A DNA stretch of 64,000 nucleotides, from positions 269,857,870-269,921,869 of the forward strand of contig NC_081407.1 in NCBI RefSeq assembly GCF_030272615.1, read 5' to 3'. The stretch is from Cryptomeria japonica (lineage: Eukaryota; Streptophyta; Pinopsida; Cupressales; Cupressaceae). The notes beneath the pieces were generated by a model that was not told the origin of the DNA, did no database searches, and was given only the letters and a program-made list of their open reading frames with translations. Position numbers and translations under genes: made by a program. This document shows, piece by piece, positions 23,107-32,756 of the stretch; the first letter of the stretch is position 1; each line of letters opens with the position of its first letter.

Positions 23107-23430
23107 TGGCATTCACTGTTTATCACAAAATGCTACTTGCTACCTAAATGCATATGGCTATCTACCCTAGTGACACTCACTGTTCATCACAAAGTGTTGC
23201 TATTTATCCTAGTAGTGCTCACTGTTCATCACAAAGTACTACGAGTGTGACATTCCCTGTTCATCACAAAGTGTCACTCACATTCGCACTCCCTGTTCAT
23301 CACAAAGTGCTGCATATCCTGGTGCTCCCTGTTCATCACAAAGTGCCTTGATTTATCCTAATCTTCCTAGAGGACCTGCTTGAGTGTATCCTCTTAGCAG
23401 CTTATCCAATCGACAGCGTATGTTCATCAC
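23107..23430 (-). repeat. CTGTTCATCACAAAGTG dispersed repeat
   Basis: About seven copies of CTGTTCATCACAAAGTG or close variants on the + strand (reading CACTTTGTGATGAACAG in the sense of the antisense gene), spaced 30-60 bases apart with unrelated sequence between. It lies just upstream of the antisense PMD ORF. Confidence 0.85.
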
Positions 23431-23470
23431 AGAACTGCCGATTTGACCTAAAGGACTAAAACCATGCATT

Positions 23471-23780
23471 TAAACACACAAACGCACTTTTTCAACACAC
23501 ACGCGCTTTTAACTCATAAACGCGCTTATAGACTGCATAAACGCGCCTCTGCAACACAGACGCGCTTTCTAAACACAAACGTGCCTATGCCAGACACAAA
23601 CGCGACCAGGGAACACAGACGTCCCTGCATGACATAAACGCTATTCAAAAGCACAGACGCTACTACATTTCACAAACGCGTCCGCATTCAACACAAACGC
23701 GGTTCCAGGCACAGACGCGCCTGGACCCGACACAGACGCGCCTGTTGGACACAGACACGCCTGGCGCTGACACAGACGCG
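23471..23780 (-). repeat. CGCGTCTGTG array 3, inverted, in the antisense leader
   Basis: About 16 copies reading CACAGACGCG or CACAAACGCG on the + strand, hence CGCGTCTGTG on the minus strand, 0.4-0.7 kb upstream of the PMD ORF. Same word as arrays 1 and 2 but opposite in orientation. Copies are 14-25 bases apart. Confidence 0.92.
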
Positions 23781-23894
23781 GTTGCGCGTTTTTACACTTT
23801 TAAACTACCCTATTTCTAGCGCATTTATTGCTCCTAAACATGCATTTATGACAAAACTTGAAATGCGTGAAAGTACGAGGAGGTTTTCGGGTAC

Positions 23895-24086
23895 TTACTG
23901 GCTCTCCTGCATCGGCTGGTCGCTGGAATCGGCGGACACGGTCGAATCTATGAACGAATGCCATCGCTGCTGACTGCTGCTGCTCTTTTCTCGCTCTGCA
24001 CTGTGATCTCGTAAGGGTGTGAATGACAATGAGGATGTCTTTTGCCCGTGGTCTATCTTATAGCCTACCCTAGCCCTCGCCCTCAT
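23895..24086 (-). CDS. Small upstream ORF of the antisense unit, possible first exon
   Basis: 63 codons starting MRARARVGYKIDHGQ on the minus strand, ending at CAGTAAGTACC, which also looks like a splice donor. It could be the first exon of the PMD gene, with arrays 3 and CTGTTCATCACAAAGTG in an intron. Joining this donor to the acceptor near 23077 does not keep frame, so either a middle exon is missing from my reading or the ORF is accidental. Confidence 0.3.
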   Translation of the reverse strand: MRARARVGYKIDHGQKTSSLSFTPLRDHSAEREKSSSSQQRWHSFIDSTVSADSSDQPMQESQ

Positions 24087-24293
24087 TTCCCGAGTCAGTC
24101 TTCCTCATCCCGTGACTTTGTCACTTTATCTAGTCAGTCCATTCTATCCCATCTTTCTTATCGAGAGATTGTCTGCAATCTTTCCAGACTTTTTCATCCA
24201 ATCTCTCGAGGGGGCATATCATTCCCATCCTGGGGCAACTCTGTATCAGTTCATCTTATCTTCTTTGAAACAACGCGACAAGCCGCATTGTCT

Positions 24294-24308
24294 CAAAGAG
24301 GGGCAAAA
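24294..24308 (+). other. Polypurine tract of the 16.3-kb Gypsy element
   Basis: CAAAGAGGGGCAAAA directly abuts the TGTAGACACCC start of the 3' LTR. This is the expected plus-strand primer site. A related version precedes another LTR on the minus strand at 33662-33677. Confidence 0.85.
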
Positions 24309-25105
24309 TGTAGACACCCAAAATTGTCATGTCTAATTAAATAAATATTTTATTTATTTAATTATCTAAGCCTAATTCTTCTATTAATTAAATAAATCTT
24401 TATTTATTTAATTAATTCATTTATCCTCTTCTAGCCTTATTTCTCATTTAAATAAATACATTTATTTATTTAAATTATCCCTTTCCTATATTAAATAAAT
24501 ATTTTATTTATTTAATTGTCCTACTTCTTCTATTAATTAAATAAATCTTTATTTATTTAATTAATTCATTATCTTTTTCTACACATGACACATGTCATTC
24601 ATCTCTTATTTCCTACACTACCTACCTCTTTCATTATTTTGGTATTTCTTATACCTACCCTCTAATCCTAGCCGACCTCTCTTTTTACACCTCTCAATCT
24701 TAACCCTCCATTTTCTATTGTGTCTTCTATTTTAAGGAGATGCTTTCTTCATTACCAAACCCTAATGACATACCCTAATGACTAATGACTAATTTTGGAG
24801 TACTTGGCTACACTACGATCCTACTTGCAACCACATTCCGTTCTTTGTTGAGCTCTTGTGCCTACAAAAATCTGAGAGCAAGCATATCAAACAAGATCAA
24901 TGGAGATAGGAAGAATGGAGATCAAAACCCTAGTGGACATGTGATGGTATAATCTTTGTGATTTTTGAGTTATATTTGCATTGTCTTAGGTTATCTTCAT
25001 ATGTTATGGTGGATCTTTGTTCATTGTTAGGCTAGGGTTTGGTGGTTGAATCCATTTTAGTCTTTCAATATTGTTGTTTATTGCTATCCATTTTCACCAT
25101 ATACA
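24309..25105 (+). repeat. 3' LTR of the 16.3-kb Gypsy element (797 bp)
   Basis: Full-length LTR, TGTAGACACCC...CCATATACA. Bases 24347-25105 match the 5' LTR (8832-9590) with equal length and no difference seen. Contains two copies of a TTCTTCTATTAATTAAATAAAT block. Confidence 0.95.
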
Positions 25106-25221
25106 AATAATAATTTAGATTACTATCCTCTTATATAAACTTGACAAAATTAAGTTTTAAAAAAAAAATATTAAAAAAAGTTGTACTTCTTAAAAAATAA
25201 ATATTAATAATGGTTATAATT
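25105..25221 (+). repeat. 117-bp direct repeat, right copy
   Basis: Begins at the last base of the right LTR and continues into unique flank (TCTATCGTAG) at 25221. Matches 8718-8834 with no differences seen, including a run of ten A residues. Its first base overlaps the LTR terminus. Confidence 0.93.
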
Positions 25222-25795
25222 CTATCGTAGCTAAATTTGTCCGTGATTTTAAATTTTAGTTTATTTGTCTTTTGTAAGATATTTTTCATTCTATTATATT
25301 GCTTGTTGTCATTTTTGGAAACTTTATATTTATATATTATATTTAATAGTATTATCAAAGTAAAAAAACATATGACATCTTTTGAAAAAAGTTAAAACTA
25401 AAATGATTTAAAAATTATTTTGCAACAAAAAATGATTAGAAAGTTTATAAAATTATTTTATTGCAATATTTAGTTTGCCAAAATTAAATGATATGTACCT
25501 CTTTTACTCGTTGTTAGGGTCAGGGTCAAGGTCAGCTTAAGGTTGGGGCTAGGAATTGGTTAAAATTAAGGTTTCCATTTTAAGCTGAAGCTTAGGATAG
25601 GGTTCGTATTAGGGCTCAATTAATGTTAGAGTTAGTGTTATTTAAATGTAAATTAATGATTAGAATAAAAATATAAAAAAATACTTTTGACTTAAAATTA
25701 TTACAAATTTTTAACCATTTTCCTATTTAAAGTAAATAATAATTAATGTACCAATATTATTTATTTCAATACAACCATTTTACGTTCATCTTTAT
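25222..25795. other. AT-rich spacer with a degenerate telomere-like tract
   Basis: No gene. Within it, 25510-25645 is rich in TTAGGG, TCAGGG and TAGGGTT words on the + strand, resembling decayed plant telomeric repeat (TTTAGGG). The rest is A/T-rich. Confidence 0.6.
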
Positions 25796-27440
25796 AATAT
25801 TTGAATTGTCTTACTGTCAAATTTAGGGATGCCCTGGCAAGACTACAGATGGGCCTAAACATCAAGGCTAGAAAGATACATCTTGAAGGAGACTCGTTAG
25901 TAATAATCAATGCAAGCAGGCAAAATAGTACACTGAATTGGGAATTGGTGCAATGATTAATAGTGATTATGGAAATTATCTGTACTCTGGAAGGGTTTAG
26001 GGTCACACATGTGTACAAGGAAAGAAATGATGTGGCAAACAAATTGGCAAAAGTGGCATCGAAAAATCAAGGGGCACTATTGACAAGTATGCCACATTGA
26101 ATGGAATAATAAGGTAAGTGGCATGAGAATACAAAATCAAATCCAAATAAATCCTCTACACACAAAATAATCCAAGATCATTATGATTTGCAAGCTTTAG
26201 GACCAAATAGCTACCAAAGCATGTGATGGGGGGATAAATGACAATGATAGGATGAATGCATAATTGGTATTTAATACTGTTCATAAACGAAGAGGGAAGA
26301 GAGAAGAGATTCAAACATTTCCATATTGGGGGCGGTTGATGGGACGGTGAGCACAAGGCATTTGAGGTGACAACACTCATTTCTCAACATGGAAGGCATG
26401 CCACACTGAGAAAGTGTAGGACACTAACCTTTCATTATATGATGTACTAGTGAAGCATCAAAACAAGATTTCTACAAGGATTTGAGTATGGAGACAGGTG
26501 ACAAATGAATAGATAAATGCCAGTGAGGTGTGGGGTGAGTCACCATTTTGTTGCCAGGCAAAAACAATAGCTGGGAAGAGAGTAGAGATGGACATGCCAT
26601 TTATTCTAGAATCCACCAAACAGATGATGTCCTTTTTGGGTGAATTTATAGATAAATAGTTGCTCTCTATATTATTTGTGAGGCACCCCCTAGTATTGCA
26701 TGTCATGAAGAAAGTGCTTGGGTGAGAATTTTTGTGGGCATACCACAGATATAGATCAATAAAAATATCACATCCATGTTTTTTGTCATGGTATTATATC
26801 TTGGGGTGATGAAAGCCCGTGTGAGGAAACTATGTCAAAAGTTGTTCAAACATGTCTTTTTGAGGGAGATTGATATGGTGCTTGACAATGTTGATAAGAA
26901 CCTTATGGTGCTCATGCCACAACATTACTATATGACTTGTGAGTTTGAAGGAGAAATCCAAAAATTCCTGCTAGTGTGGACATTAGAGATTGATGAGTTG
27001 CAAGAGTGCATGGGGAAAATTAAAAGGGGCTTGGTGTTCCTACAACTCTTAGCCAAAATTTTGGTACCCCTAGTGGAAGAATGGGTCAAATATTACATGG
27101 AAATGGAAGGGCTACTAGTAGAAAGTGACAATGAGGAGGAGAGATTGACACCAGAGATATTGATGCTACCAAACAATGGAGAAGATTGGATAGAGGGTGA
27201 CTCTGGAGATGTGGAAGAGGTGGCTAGAAGCTCGACCCATATAGAATGTGGGTTTGAATGTCCTATGGTGACTAGGGTGGAAGTGGTGAAGTGAGAAAGG
27301 AGGGTAGAAGAAACATTGGGCAACAAGGAAAATGAGGTCTCCACACCTGAGGCTGGCAACGGGCAACAAAAGACACGGAGAGGGAGTTGATGAAGGTTGC
27401 GAGCTTGTGTCCAGCCAAAAAGGCAAGGAAGACCTAATTT
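25796..27440 (+). pseudogene. LINE 3' remnant with RNase H domain
   Basis: 25803-26068 translates to a plant LINE RNase H: LARLQMGLNIKARKIHLEGD, NWELVQ, VTHVYKERNDVANKLAK, with one stop. About 1.3 kb follows with no match I can name, including a 172-codon frame at 26776-27294 (Leu/Glu-rich, acidic end), and then GGAAGACCTAATTTTTTTT near 27430. This may be the decayed C-terminal extension and 3' end of the same LINE. RT is absent. Function of the 172-codon frame unknown. Confidence 0.6.
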
Positions 27441-27680
27441 TTTTTCTTGTTACTAAATATAGACTATAATTGATGCTATTTAGGTGGGAATATAATTATT
27501 AATCTATAGTTTGTGTAAATTATGTTCAATTTACATTCAATATGCAAGTTATATTCTACTTTAATATTTTGTTTTCTCTATTACTGAATTATTATATAAA
27601 TATGATTGTCTTCTTTTATGTGGCAGGAGAGGAGGAGCATTTATAAATTTCAATGTCCATTCTCACATATTTCATTTGAC

Positions 27681-27782
27681 ATATATAGTGGGTTGGGCAC
27701 GGTCAAGCGATGCCTTGACCGACCATGTCTTTTGGACATGGCCGACCAAGACATCACTTGATCATTCCCCCTCACTATAATG
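27681..27782. repeat. Long imperfect hairpin (about 100 bp), MITE- or miRNA-like
   Basis: Inner arms 27703-27729 and 27735-27761 (27 bases each) pair with only a few mismatches, all transitions, around loop TTTTG. Pairing extends less well outward to TATAGTG...CACTATA. Could be a small foldback transposon or a small-RNA precursor. Confidence 0.75.
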
Positions 27783-28188
27783 GTGCATGGCGTTTTATTT
27801 TACCAATCGGTGCATATTAAAACACCCGATAATTATCGGTGTATGCCAAACGGTACATGGTTATATTAACACTATCTTAACACCCGATATAATTAGTGTA
27901 TGCCAAATGGTGCATGGTTATATTATCACTATCCTTAACACCCAATATAATCGGTGTGATTTTAATATATCACCCAATATTTAATCGGTGCAAACATAGA
28001 CTAATATCGATATCAATTGATAGTCTAACCGATAATCATTAAGTCGTATTTGCAAAGGTTAATTCAATTTGTCAATCGGTGAATACAAATAGATTATCAA
28101 AATTGGAATACTATGATAATGAACAGTTAATATAAAAGGAATGTTTATCAATTGAATGCTTGAGTTTATTTGTTTTAATAATCGATAT
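27783..28188 (+). repeat. AT-rich stretch with a roughly 58-bp tandem repeat
   Basis: Two good copies and a partial third of a unit containing GTGTATGCCAAA, GGTGCATGGTTATATTA and TTAACACCC, between about 27835 and 27960. The words ATCGGT and ACCGAT recur through 28080. The short frame 27787-27984 is made of the repeat and is not a gene. Confidence 0.6.
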
Positions 28189-28239
28189 GATAAATGATTG
28201 AATGAGAGACTTCATTTATCTCTCATTCAATCATTTATC
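28189..28239. repeat. Perfect 21-bp inverted repeat
   Basis: Arms 28189-28209 and 28219-28239 (GATAAATGATTGAATGAGAG...) are perfectly complementary with a 9-base loop CTTCATTTA. No T-run follows, so it does not look like a terminator. Confidence 0.9.
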
Positions 28240-28521
28240 TTACCAAAGCTATCTATACATTAACAGTTTGGGTCCTGCAATTTTGGTTTATGCAGCTATG
28301 GATGTTGGGGGTAGATAACTATACGACTTTTCACTAAATTATGTATCATTAGTGAAGTAAGCCATTTTCCAGAATTTGTGAATAGAATGTAAACAATCAT
28401 AAAGCTAATATAGAGGGTGTTGGCCCATACCAGTTATTAATTTACCAAAAAAAAATTGAATATTAAGAAAAAAACTAATATTAATAGTAGTTGAAGTTTA
28501 TTGTGACAAAATCTATCTCTG

Positions 28522-30667
28522 GTATGCAACATCAACAATAGTTAACCATATAGCAAAATATTCCTAGAAGGAGAATATGCAACTATTTTGGACCATTGTA
28601 ACCTCTAAATTTCTGAGAACCTAATTTTTCCTAGTCTTTGCCCTTACTAGTGGTAAAGCTTTGGTAAATCGCTTTTCTCCAAACATGGGAGTCAGTCCAA
28701 TTCTACAGTGGCCTCATTGGAAAAAAATGAATTTGAATGGTGTGGGTTATCGTGGCTTTCCTCAACACATTGACATTTTGGGGGTGAAACATGCTTGGGG
28801 GGGTAAGCCCCATCCTAGTGAGTGTTTATAGATGGGGTATGAATCAAATGTGGGACAAATGTGTGATGGAGTGGGTCAATATAGGGGTTATTTTCATTCT
28901 GTGCAAGTATCGTATCCATGAGATCACGAGACTTTGGTGTGCCTTAAGATTGCTAGAGTAGATTGGTGTAGGGGTGGGGTTTTGAAAGGGAAGAGGTAAA
29001 TATGAGGGGGCATGGGGTGTGTAGGGAGGAAGGGTGCAACATGGATGGTGAAGCTCGGGATAATGAAGTGGTTAGGATTCACCAAAAATCTACTACAGTG
29101 GTCTTTGATCATGAGATGGAAATAGAAATGGTTGATAATGAGAGGCATTTTGCTGAACTGGGTCTAATAGGAAGGTTTACAGGTTTTTGGCCTAGTCTCA
29201 GTGATTTAAACAAATGGATTTCATAAATTTGAGGCCCCTTATTAAGTGGGGATGTTCAAATTTTTCCTTGCGCACGAGGTATTTTTGTGGTGGTTTTTGA
29301 CAATGTGCAGGATAGGAACAAGATACTTTATGAATACTAGTGGAGTTGGTAGAATAAACACCTGTTGATGTTGAAACTTTGGTACCCTACATTCAACCTT
29401 GCTATATAATCTTTTGATTGGATTCCTATTTGGGTAAGGCTCCCTAATCTTCAATTGCAATATTAGTTTGATTCATGCTTTGTTGTTGTTGGTAGTTCAC
29501 TGGGTAAATTTTTAGTAGTGGATGAGGGTTCGTGAAACTTTTTACATACTATGTATGTTCGTATTCTAGTGGAAATGGACATGACAAAAGATTTCCCAAA
29601 AGAGGCTGTAATGAAATCTACCAAAGGTTGTGTATGGCATAGATCCTGATCAGTCTCCAAGTGGGAGATTGTTGGTATGTGGGAACTTATCATGCTAGTA
29701 CTATACTCTTTTAATGTATCCTTACCAGGGTTGGCACTTTTATTGAGAAAAAACCGACATTGAAAAAACCCTAAAAAGATCAACTTTGTTGCCCTAAAAA
29801 AATTGCATGTTATAAGTGATTGGAATGTAAAAGACATTGCAATGGTGTTGTACTGTTTTATTGGATAATAAGAAAAGACTAGATGATTGTTTTCTGTGTA
29901 TGTAGCCCATCTTGGGTGAACCACGTTAAATCTTTGTGTTATTTGTGTTGTGTTTTTTTCTTCATATTTGTGTATTCAAATATGCATATAATTGTTAATT
30001 TGTATTTCCTTTGGATCTGCCTAACCCTAACAGGTTGTTGGGTTCAATCCTTAAATTTTGAAGGGATTCCTTTCTAGTGTCAGAGGTGTTTTGAGACTGG
30101 GCATGTCATTGCTTCGTGTGGTAAATGCAGATCAATGAGACATGCTACTTGGTGGAAAGATGTTTTCACAACTCATTATCTAGCAGAGAAGGAAGAAAAG
30201 AGTCAAGATAGCTCCCCAAAGGATGTGATGGATAAGAGTGATTATAATGAGGTTCTAATTAAAGATCTCCAATCCCCTTAATATTTGAATGAGGTTGAGT
30301 TCAAAAAATGACACTATTAATGTTGTGAGGGAGATAAAGCTGGATAAACTAGATAGACCAAATAAGTCTAGAGGTATAGATAATAAGGTTTTACATTATG
30401 TGAACCAAATTGGAGAGGCATGGGAGGAGGAGTGGAATGTTGTTTCAAGGAAGCGAGAAAAGAAAGTGAAGGATGAAGGATCTCTCAAGATGCTTCTACA
30501 ATCTCATTCTAAAAATGTAACTTTTATGCATTGTTGAAAGTTGTGAAATTGTTAATGGGTTCTTTTTCTTGCTTTTAGGTATCATCCCCAATTGTAGCCC
30601 CACCTGGTTTGGGCTAGGATAAAACTTGACTTCCAATAAATAAAAACTTTATTACCAATCAAAAAGT
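28522..30667 (+). mobile_element. LINE copy with ORF1 only, flanked by a 13-bp TSD
   Basis: Flanked by AAATCTATCTCTG (28509-28521 and 30668-30680; with one mismatch the match extends to 17 bases). The body holds a decayed ORF1: an N-terminal nucleic-acid-binding (DUF4283-like) domain from about 29050 (FAELGLIGRFTGFWPSLSDL, then LLSGDVQIFPCARGIFVVVF), then a CCHC knuckle at about 30075-30115 (CQRCFETGHVIASC). It ends in an AATAAA-containing 3' tail near 30640. No endonuclease, RT or RNase H lies between ORF1 and the tail, so this is an internally deleted copy. A solo LTR (29631-30032) split it later. Confidence 0.8.
29631..30032. mobile_element. 402-bp solo LTR inside LINE ORF1
   Basis: TGTATGGCAT...CCTAACCCTAACA, flanked by a perfect GGTTG (29626-29630 and 30033-30037). 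Taking it out rejoins the ORF1 reading (KSTKGC to WVQSLNFEGIPF), which confirms both ends. It contains a purine-rich CCAAGTGGGAGATTGTTGG word. Orientation and family are not certain. Confidence 0.83.
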
Positions 30668-30680
30668 AAATCTATCTCTG

Positions 30681-31942
30681 ATATATTCAATTTTTATCCA
30701 TAACCTTAAACTTAATCCTAACCAAACCCTAACCCTAACTCTAATTTTAACTTTAACCCTAATCCTAACCCCGACCTTAATACTAAGCCCAACCCTAATC
30801 TACATCTAACCACCAATCTAACCCTAACAAAGAAGGCATATCTATTTCATAAGTTAATTGTTTCCTTGTACCATAAAAGAGTCTCAACTTTTGATTTATG
30901 ATTGATATGGCATAGTGTTAATTATTATCACTATTTGTTCAATTTATACACTCTAACATATTATTTTACGTATATCTTACTATCGGTGTAACCATTGCAC
31001 CTCCTTTTGGTGCAAGTGCTAGAATTATATTATTATTAAGCTATGATTATACTATTATGTTTTAATATATTCTTATTTTTTGTTTTTTAATATTTCTATT
31101 AAACTCTTTGCAAAAGTAAAAAGTCTTATAGTACCAAATTATTATTATATTTATATTTATATTTTATATTTCTATTAAATTTTTGATGAAAGGAAAAAAT
31201 CTACTACATTATTATTATATTATCATATCTTTATATTTTTATTACATAAATGATTGATAACTTAAACAAAGTAAGTGGAGTTGAGAAGTGGAAGTGAAGA
31301 TATAATTATCATTTTAAAATAATAATAAAATATTTAATTGAGTGCATGAGAGGAGAAAATAAATAAAATGATTTTTTTTTCCTTTCATGCATTTAAGTGC
31401 CACAAACGCTTCAAATCAAAAGCTTCTAATTTGTATTGACAAATGTTTTTGCATCTATATGTGAGTGTAATATGCCTTCGACGTAATTAAAAGCCACTGG
31501 AGTTAATTTAATTTATAGTTATTTTTCTTATTAAAATTTTAGTTATTGTAGAATAATTATATTTTGGATTAAAAATATCTTTTATTACTATCTTCTTTTG
31601 ATAAGAATATATTTTAATGACACCTTCTTTGATTAGGATATTCTATCTTGTTTTTTAACTTATTCTACTCAACTTCTTCTTCTTCTTTTAATGATTAATT
31701 TTCATTAAGTTAAAATTTTATTTTAATTATTTATGTCTTCTTATAGAATTAAAAATAATAATTTAAATTTATTAGAATTAATTTATAATTTTTTGTCTTA
31801 TTAAATTTTTAAATATTAATTTATTGTAGAATAATTATATTTAATTTTAATTTTTATTTATATAATAAAAATAATTTGAACTTAAAACCTAAATTAAAAG
31901 TTTAGAGTGAGAGAGCAAGAGAGAGAGAAACTATCTTTTGAT
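30681..31942. other. AT-rich spacer with C-rich telomere-like tract
   Basis: 30715-30835 holds many CCCTAA, ACCCTAAC and CCTAACC words, the complement of the G-rich tract at 25510-25645. The remainder (to about 31940) is strongly AT-rich with no recognisable gene; GAGAGAGA simple sequence lies near 31910-31930. Confidence 0.6.
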
Positions 31943-32315
31943 TGTTGCAAGGTGTGTGCCCTTGGTTTTCTTGTGTTGTGCAGTGCAATGCTTGTGTTTG
32001 TGACATGGCTTAACCGCCTCCTATGGATTCTATAAGTCTAGTGGTTGTATCGGGCATTAAAAGGTCTATCTTTTGGTGCAACGACAACCACACTTGTAAC
32101 ACGTGGTATCAGAGCTTGGTCATAGGTTCAAACCCCTCGCTTGCATTGGGGGGGATTGTTGCAAGGTGTGTGCCCTTGGTCTCCTTGTGTTGTGCAGCGT
32201 AACGCTTGGCTTTGTGACATGGCTTAACCCCCTCACGTGGATTCTATAAGTCTAGTGGTTGTATCGGGCATTAAAAGGTCGATCTTTTGGTGCAACGACA
32301 ACCACACTTGTAACA
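31943..32315 (+). mobile_element. TRIM (miniature LTR retrotransposon), complete
   Basis: Two 159-bp terminal repeats (31943-32101 and 32157-32315), TG...CA, surround only 55 bases. These hold an initiator-Met-type primer site TGGTATCAGAGC (32104-32115) and a polypurine tract TTGGGGGGGAT next to the right repeat. Perfect TSD TTGAT (31938-31942 and 32316-32320). It encodes no protein and must use enzymes from another element; the primer sequence matches that of the Copia elements here. Confidence 0.95.
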
Positions 32316-32394
32316 TTGATTACTCATTTCATAACAATAATTTAAAGTTGTCATGTGTCCTTAGGGAGTTATGCATAGGGTAGAATGTCATTTG

Positions 32395-32710
32395 ATTACT
32401 ATATTCATCTCTATCTCTATACCCTATCTATATCTACCTACCTCTCTCTATATCTCAATCTCTTTCTTCCTCATCTATCCTTCCATTGTATATATCTCTA
32501 TCTCTCACTCTTTCTATTCCTCTCTCTCTCTTTGTCCCTCTCTCCTATTGCTCACTCTTTTTATATATCTCTAATTCTCTAGCCTCTTTTTATTTCTCTT
32601 TCTCTCTCCCCCTCTCTATCTATTTTATATCTTTCTCGCTCTCTATATCTATCTCCATATTTATCTCACTCACACACACATTCTCTCTCTCTCTCTCTCA
32701 AAAAAAAAAG
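32395..32710 (+). repeat. Pyrimidine-rich simple sequence
   Basis: Long run of TCTCTATC, CTCTCT and CACACA words followed by an A-run. The overlapping frames at 32371-32734 are low-complexity artefacts. Confidence 0.9.
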
Positions 32711-32756
32711 GGAAGACAAAACAACACAAAATAAGAGGAAAATTAAGTAAACTCAA

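Larger units (their letters stand above)
8832..25105 (+). mobile_element. Ty3/Gypsy LTR retrotransposon, Tat/Ogre-like, 16.3 kb
   Basis: Nearly complete element: 5' LTR 8832-9590, primer site, 2.3-kb leader, gag-pol 11943-19406, spacer, antisense PMD ORF 21147-23066, polypurine tract and 3' LTR 24309-25105. A second, archaeal-type RNase H after the first, the large size and the antisense ORF near the 3' end fit the Tat lineage. The two LTRs show no difference over their 759 shared bases by eye, so insertion was recent. Two defects: the 5' LTR lacks its first 38 bp, and one in-frame TGA separates the integrase from the rest. The flanks carry a 117-bp duplication rather than 5 bp. Confidence 0.95.

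Noticed and set aside
23107-23780. CRISPR-like regularly spaced repeats
   Set aside because: Plant context, variable spacer lengths, degenerate short repeats and no cas genes.
23895-23903. Splice donor to join with the acceptor at about 23077 for the PMD gene
   Set aside because: Donor and acceptor look good, but the two reading frames do not match in phase, so I did not call a spliced gene.
32371-32734. Ser/Leu-rich ORFs
   Set aside because: Pyrimidine simple-sequence DNA open in several frames at once; no gene signal.
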